Both the position numbers and the translations under genes were made by a program. The notes beneath the pieces are model-generated. The model saw only the letters and a program-made list of their open reading frames with translations. It ran no database searches and was not told the DNA's origin. From RPQJ01 sp963846885 (lineage in GTDB: Bacteria > Pseudomonadota > Gammaproteobacteria > Steroidobacterales > Steroidobacteraceae): 64,000 nucleotides of DNA. The stretch lies in assembly GCA_963846885.1 (NCBI GenBank), contig CAWJXS010000023.1:62001-126000 (forward strand), written 5' to 3'. Below, in pieces: positions 61,083 through 64,000 of the stretch (the stretch's first letter is position 1; each line of letters begins with the position of its first letter).

Positions 61083-63275
61083 ATGAGCGAAGAGCTGGTC
61101 AACATCGAAGTCGACGGCGTGCCGATGAAGGCGCGCAAGAATGCCATGCTCATCCAGGTGACGGATGCGAACGGCGTTTACGTCCCGCGCTTCTGCTACC
61201 ACGACAAGCTGACCATCGCGGCCAATTGCCGCATGTGCCTGGTCGAGGTCGAGAAAGCCCCGAAGCCGCTTCCTGCGTGCGCCACGCCCGTCGCCGAAGG
61301 CATGAAGGTCTTCACCAAGTCGCCCAAGGCGATCTCGGCGCAGAAGGCGACGATGGAGTTCCTGCTGATCAACCATCCGCTCGACTGCCCGATCTGCGAC
61401 CAGGGCGGCGAGTGCGAGCTGCAGGACCTCGCGGTGGGCTTCGGCCGCGACGTCTCGCGCTACTCCGAGCGCAAGCGCGTTTTCAAGGACGAGAACCTCG
61501 GCCCCCTCATCTCCACTGACATGACGCGCTGCATCCACTGCACGCGCTGCGTGCGCTTCGGCCAGGAGATCGCGGGCAACCCCGCGCTTGGCACGATCGG
61601 CCGCGGCGAGCAGACGATGATCTCGACTTTCATCGAGCAGAGCATCGAGCACGAGCTGTCGGCCAACATCATCGACCTGTGCCCGGTCGGCGCGCTCAAC
61701 AACAAGCCGTACCGCTACCGCGCGCGCGCCTGGGAAATGACGCAGGTGCCGCTCGTCTCGCCGCACGACTGCGTCGGCACCAACCTGAGCGCGCACGTGC
61801 TGCGCGGGCGCGTCATGCGCGTCGTGCCGCGCGCCAACGAAGACGTCAACGAAACCTGGATCGCCGACCGCGACCGCTTCAGCTACGAAGGCTTCTATGC
61901 GGCCGATCGCGCGGTCAAGCCGATGGTCAAGCGGGGCGCCGAGTGGGTGACGGTCGACTGGGAGACGGCTCTCGAAGCGGCGGCCAAGGGCTTGCAGCAG
62001 GTCGTCCGCGAGGCCGGCGCGGCACAGGTCGGCGTGCTCGCGTCGCCGATCTCGTCGCTCGAGGAGCTGGCGCTTGCGGCGAAGATTGCACGCGGCCTCG
62101 GTACTGCCAACCTCGATCATCGCCTGCGGCGCGTCGATTTCCGCGACCAGGCGAACGATCCGGTGGCGCCGTTGCTCGGGTGCACCCTCGCGCAGCTCGA
62201 GCAGGCTGCGGCCTTGCTCGTCGTCGGCTCGAACCTGCGCAAGGAAGTGCCGTTGATCGCGCATCGGGTGCGCCAGGCCGCGGTGCGCCGCGGTGCGAAG
62301 GTCGCATTCGTCAACCCGCGCGCTTACGACGTGCGCTTCCCGGTCGCCGCGAACCTGACGAGCAACGGTCTCGGCATGGCGCAGCACCTGGCGGCCGTGC
62401 TGGTCGCTGTGCTGCGGTCGCAGGGCAAGCCGGCGCCGGCGAACCTGGGCGCAGCGCTCGAAGGCGTGACGCCCGCTGCGCAGCACGAGGTCGTCGCCGC
62501 GATGCTCGCGACGGGCGAACACAGGGTGATCCTGCTCGGGGCGCTGGCGCAGCATCACGCGTCGTATTCCGAGATTCGTGCGCTGACTGCTGCGCTCGCG
62601 GCTGCAACGGGTGCGACGCTCGGTTTCCTGCCGGAAGGCGGCAACGCCGTCGGCGCCGCCCTGGCCGGCATGCTGCCGCACCGTACTGTGGGTGGGCGCG
62701 CGGTCGCGCAGCCTGGACTCAATACGGCCGAGATGCTCTCGGCCCGGCTCAAGGGCTACGTGCTGCTCGGCGGCATCGAAAGTGCGGACCTCACGCCTTC
62801 GTCGACCACCGAATCCGCGTTGCGCGGCGCCGACTGCGTCGTGGCGATCACGCCGTACGCAAGCGATGAAATCCTCGCAACGGCTTCCGTGATCCTGCCG
62901 AGCGCCGTGTTCGCCGAAACCTCGGGCACCTGGGTCAATGTCGAAGGCCGCTGGCAGAGCGTGGCGGGCGTCGCCAAGCCGGCCGGCGAGGCGCGTCCGG
63001 CCTGGAAGATCCTGCGCGTGCTCGGCAATCTGCTGGGCCTCGCGGGTTTCGATTACGTCAGCTCCGAAGACGTCCGCGACGAACTGCAACGAGAGCTGCA
63101 GATGGATACAGGCGGCGGTACGGTTGCTGCGGCATTCACGCCCAGTCGCCTGGCCGCGATGGACGTGACGCGCGAGACACCGATCTACCGCGTCGACGCG
63201 ATCGTGCGTCGCTCGGCGCCGTTGCAGGCCACGGCAGACGGCATCGCGGGCGCAACCGGGGGCACCACGGCATGA
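61083..63275 (+). CDS. nuoG: NADH-quinone oxidoreductase subunit G
   Basis: 730-residue 75-kDa subunit. N-terminal [2Fe-2S] domain (CYHDKLTIAANCRMCLVEVEKAPKPLPAC), HxxxCxxCxxxxxC-type N5 site in HPLDCPICDQGGEC, further [4Fe-4S] ligands in CIHCTRCVRFGQE and LCPVGAL, then a molybdopterin-oxidoreductase-like domain without cofactor. ATG 61083, 10 bp after nuoF. Its stop overlaps the nuoH ATG. Confidence 0.96.
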   Translation: MSEELVNIEVDGVPMKARKNAMLIQVTDANGVYVPRFCYHDKLTIAANCRMCLVEVEKAPKPLPACATPVAEGMKVFTKSPKAISAQKATMEFLLINHPLDCPICDQGGECELQDLAVGFGRDVSRYSERKRVFKDENLGPLISTDMTRCIHCTRCVRFGQEIAGNPALGTIGRGEQTMISTFIEQSIEHELSANIIDLCPVGALNNKPYRYRARAWEMTQVPLVSPHDCVGTNLSAHVLRGRVMRVVPRANEDVNETWIADRDRFSYEGFYAADRAVKPMVKRGAEWVTVDWETALEAAAKGLQQVVREAGAAQVGVLASPISSLEELALAAKIARGLGTANLDHRLRRVDFRDQANDPVAPLLGCTLAQLEQAAALLVVGSNLRKEVPLIAHRVRQAAVRRGAKVAFVNPRAYDVRFPVAANLTSNGLGMAQHLAAVLVAVLRSQGKPAPANLGAALEGVTPAAQHEVVAAMLATGEHRVILLGALAQHHASYSEIRALTAALAAATGATLGFLPEGGNAVGAALAGMLPHRTVGGRAVAQPGLNTAEMLSARLKGYVLLGGIESADLTPSSTTESALRGADCVVAITPYASDEILATASVILPSAVFAETSGTWVNVEGRWQSVAGVAKPAGEARPAWKILRVLGNLLGLAGFDYVSSEDVRDELQRELQMDTGGGTVAAAFTPSRLAAMDVTRETPIYRVDAIVRRSAPLQATADGIAGATGGTTA

Positions 63276-64000
63276 TCGACACGATCGCTGCACTCTGGCT
63301 GTCGCAGCCCGAATGGCTGCGCACGTCGCTGGTCGCGCTGGGCCAGATCCTGGCCATCACCATCACGGTCATCCTCTGCGTCGCCTACACCACCTACGCC
63401 GAGCGCAAGGTGATCGGTTACATGCAGGTGCGCATCGGGCCGAACCGCGTCGGGCCGCTCGGCCTGCTGCAGCCCTTTGCCGACGTCATCAAGCTGCTGC
63501 TGAAGGAAGTGGTCGTGCCGTCGCGCTCGAACCGCTACCTGTTCGTCGTGGCGCCGTTGCTGACACTGACGCCTGCATTCGCGGCGTGGGCCGTGATGTC
63601 GCTGTGGCCGGGGTTCTCGGTTGCGCACATCGACGCGGGTGTGCTGTACATCCTCGCGCTCGCGGGCTTCGGCGCCTACGGCATCATCCTCGCCGGCTGG
63701 GCCGCCAACTCGAAGTACGCATTCCTCGGCGCGATGCGCTCAGCCGCGCAGATCGTGGCGTACGAGATCGCGATGGGCTTCGCGCTGGTGGGCGTCGTGA
63801 TGGCGGCGGGCACGCTCAACATCGGCAAGATCGTCGAGGCGCAGGCGGGCGGGCCGGGCAGCTGGTACTGGTTCTGGCTGTTCCCGCTGATGGTGGTGTA
63901 TTTCATATCGGGCGTCGCCGAAACCAATCGGGCGCCGTTCGACGTTGCCGAAGGCGAGTCGGAGATCGTCGCGGGCTTCCACGTCGAGTACGCGGGCATC
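63272..64000 (+). CDS. nuoH: NADH-quinone oxidoreductase subunit H (partial, cut by right edge)
   Basis: First 243 codons of the proton-pumping membrane subunit at the quinone entrance. TM segments from about residue 20 onward; family signatures YAERKVIGYMQVRIGPNRVGPLGLLQPFADVIKLLLKE, MRSAAQIVAYEIAMGFALVGV and GVAETNRAPFDVAEGESEIVAGFHVEY. ATG 63272 overlaps the nuoG stop (ATGA). The 3' end and the rest of the operon lie outside the window. Confidence 0.96.
   Translation, partial: MIDTIAALWLSQPEWLRTSLVALGQILAITITVILCVAYTTYAERKVIGYMQVRIGPNRVGPLGLLQPFADVIKLLLKEVVVPSRSNRYLFVVAPLLTLTPAFAAWAVMSLWPGFSVAHIDAGVLYILALAGFGAYGIILAGWAANSKYAFLGAMRSAAQIVAYEIAMGFALVGVVMAAGTLNIGKIVEAQAGGPGSWYWFWLFPLMVVYFISGVAETNRAPFDVAEGESEIVAGFHVEYAGI

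Overview
The window is strongly GC-rich chromosomal DNA from a Gram-negative bacterium, most likely a gammaproteobacterium of the Xanthomonadales/Nevskiales/Steroidobacter kind. The main evidence is the conserved run smpB-ratA-rnfH-bamE-fur-recN-nadK-hrcA-grpE-dnaK-dnaJ-dapB-carAB-greA-yhbY-rlmE-ftsH-folP-glmM-tpiA-secG-tRNA-Leu-nuoA-H, which from memory resembles Xanthomonadaceae gene order. The tmRNA tag (ANDDNYALAA) is the Pseudomonas-type tag as I remember it, so I do not assign a family. Only core and accessory chromosomal genes are seen; there is no phage, plasmid, IS element or CRISPR.

Left part (1-13.9 kb): an RND efflux permease (cut by the left edge) and its adaptor lie behind a promoter overlapped by a near-ideal TetR-type operator. 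Then come a Prc/Tsp protease, three small unknown genes, a tightly coupled four-gene operon (Gfo/Idh/MocA dehydrogenase, FMN-dependent 2-hydroxyacid dehydrogenase, SulP transporter, zinc-free quinone oxidoreductase; every junction is ATGA) and an ABC-F ATPase. A nested inverted-repeat element fills the qor/ABC-F gap.

Middle accessory part (13.9-32.3 kb): a frameshifted GlyGly-CTERM-like tandem-repeat surface protein, an orphan molybdopterin oxidoreductase, and a six-gene chaperone-usher pilus locus (DUF4402 pilin, chaperone, usher, embedded LuxR-type regulator, two-domain DUF4402 protein, minor DUF4402 protein). These are followed by a P2-type cation ATPase, rmuC, an orphan PotF-like binding lipoprotein, an outer-membrane barrel protein, and RDD and DUF805 membrane proteins.

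Right part (32.3-64 kb): trans-translation (ssrA, smpB), RatA/RnfH, BamE, Fur, RecN, NAD kinase, the hrcA-grpE-dnaK-dnaJ chaperone operon with a sigma-32-like promoter before dnaK, DapB, CarAB, GreA, a frameshifted yhbY, RlmE, FtsH, FolP, GlmM, TpiA, SecG, tRNA-Leu(GAG) and the start of the complex I operon nuoA-H.

The least ordinary features are repeats. (1) A REP-like two-stem palindrome occurs four times, once inside the nuoC reading frame, where it is translated. (2) A large symmetrical palindrome between dapB and carA is flanked by two inverted REP copies. (3) Three intergenic polypurine-spacer-polypyrimidine elements abut smpB/ssrA, yhbY/rlmE and ftsH/folP; the last carries a four-tract G-quadruplex motif. 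Two genes (yhbY and the GlyGly-CTERM-like protein) are each broken by a single-base shift, which is either real decay or consensus error.
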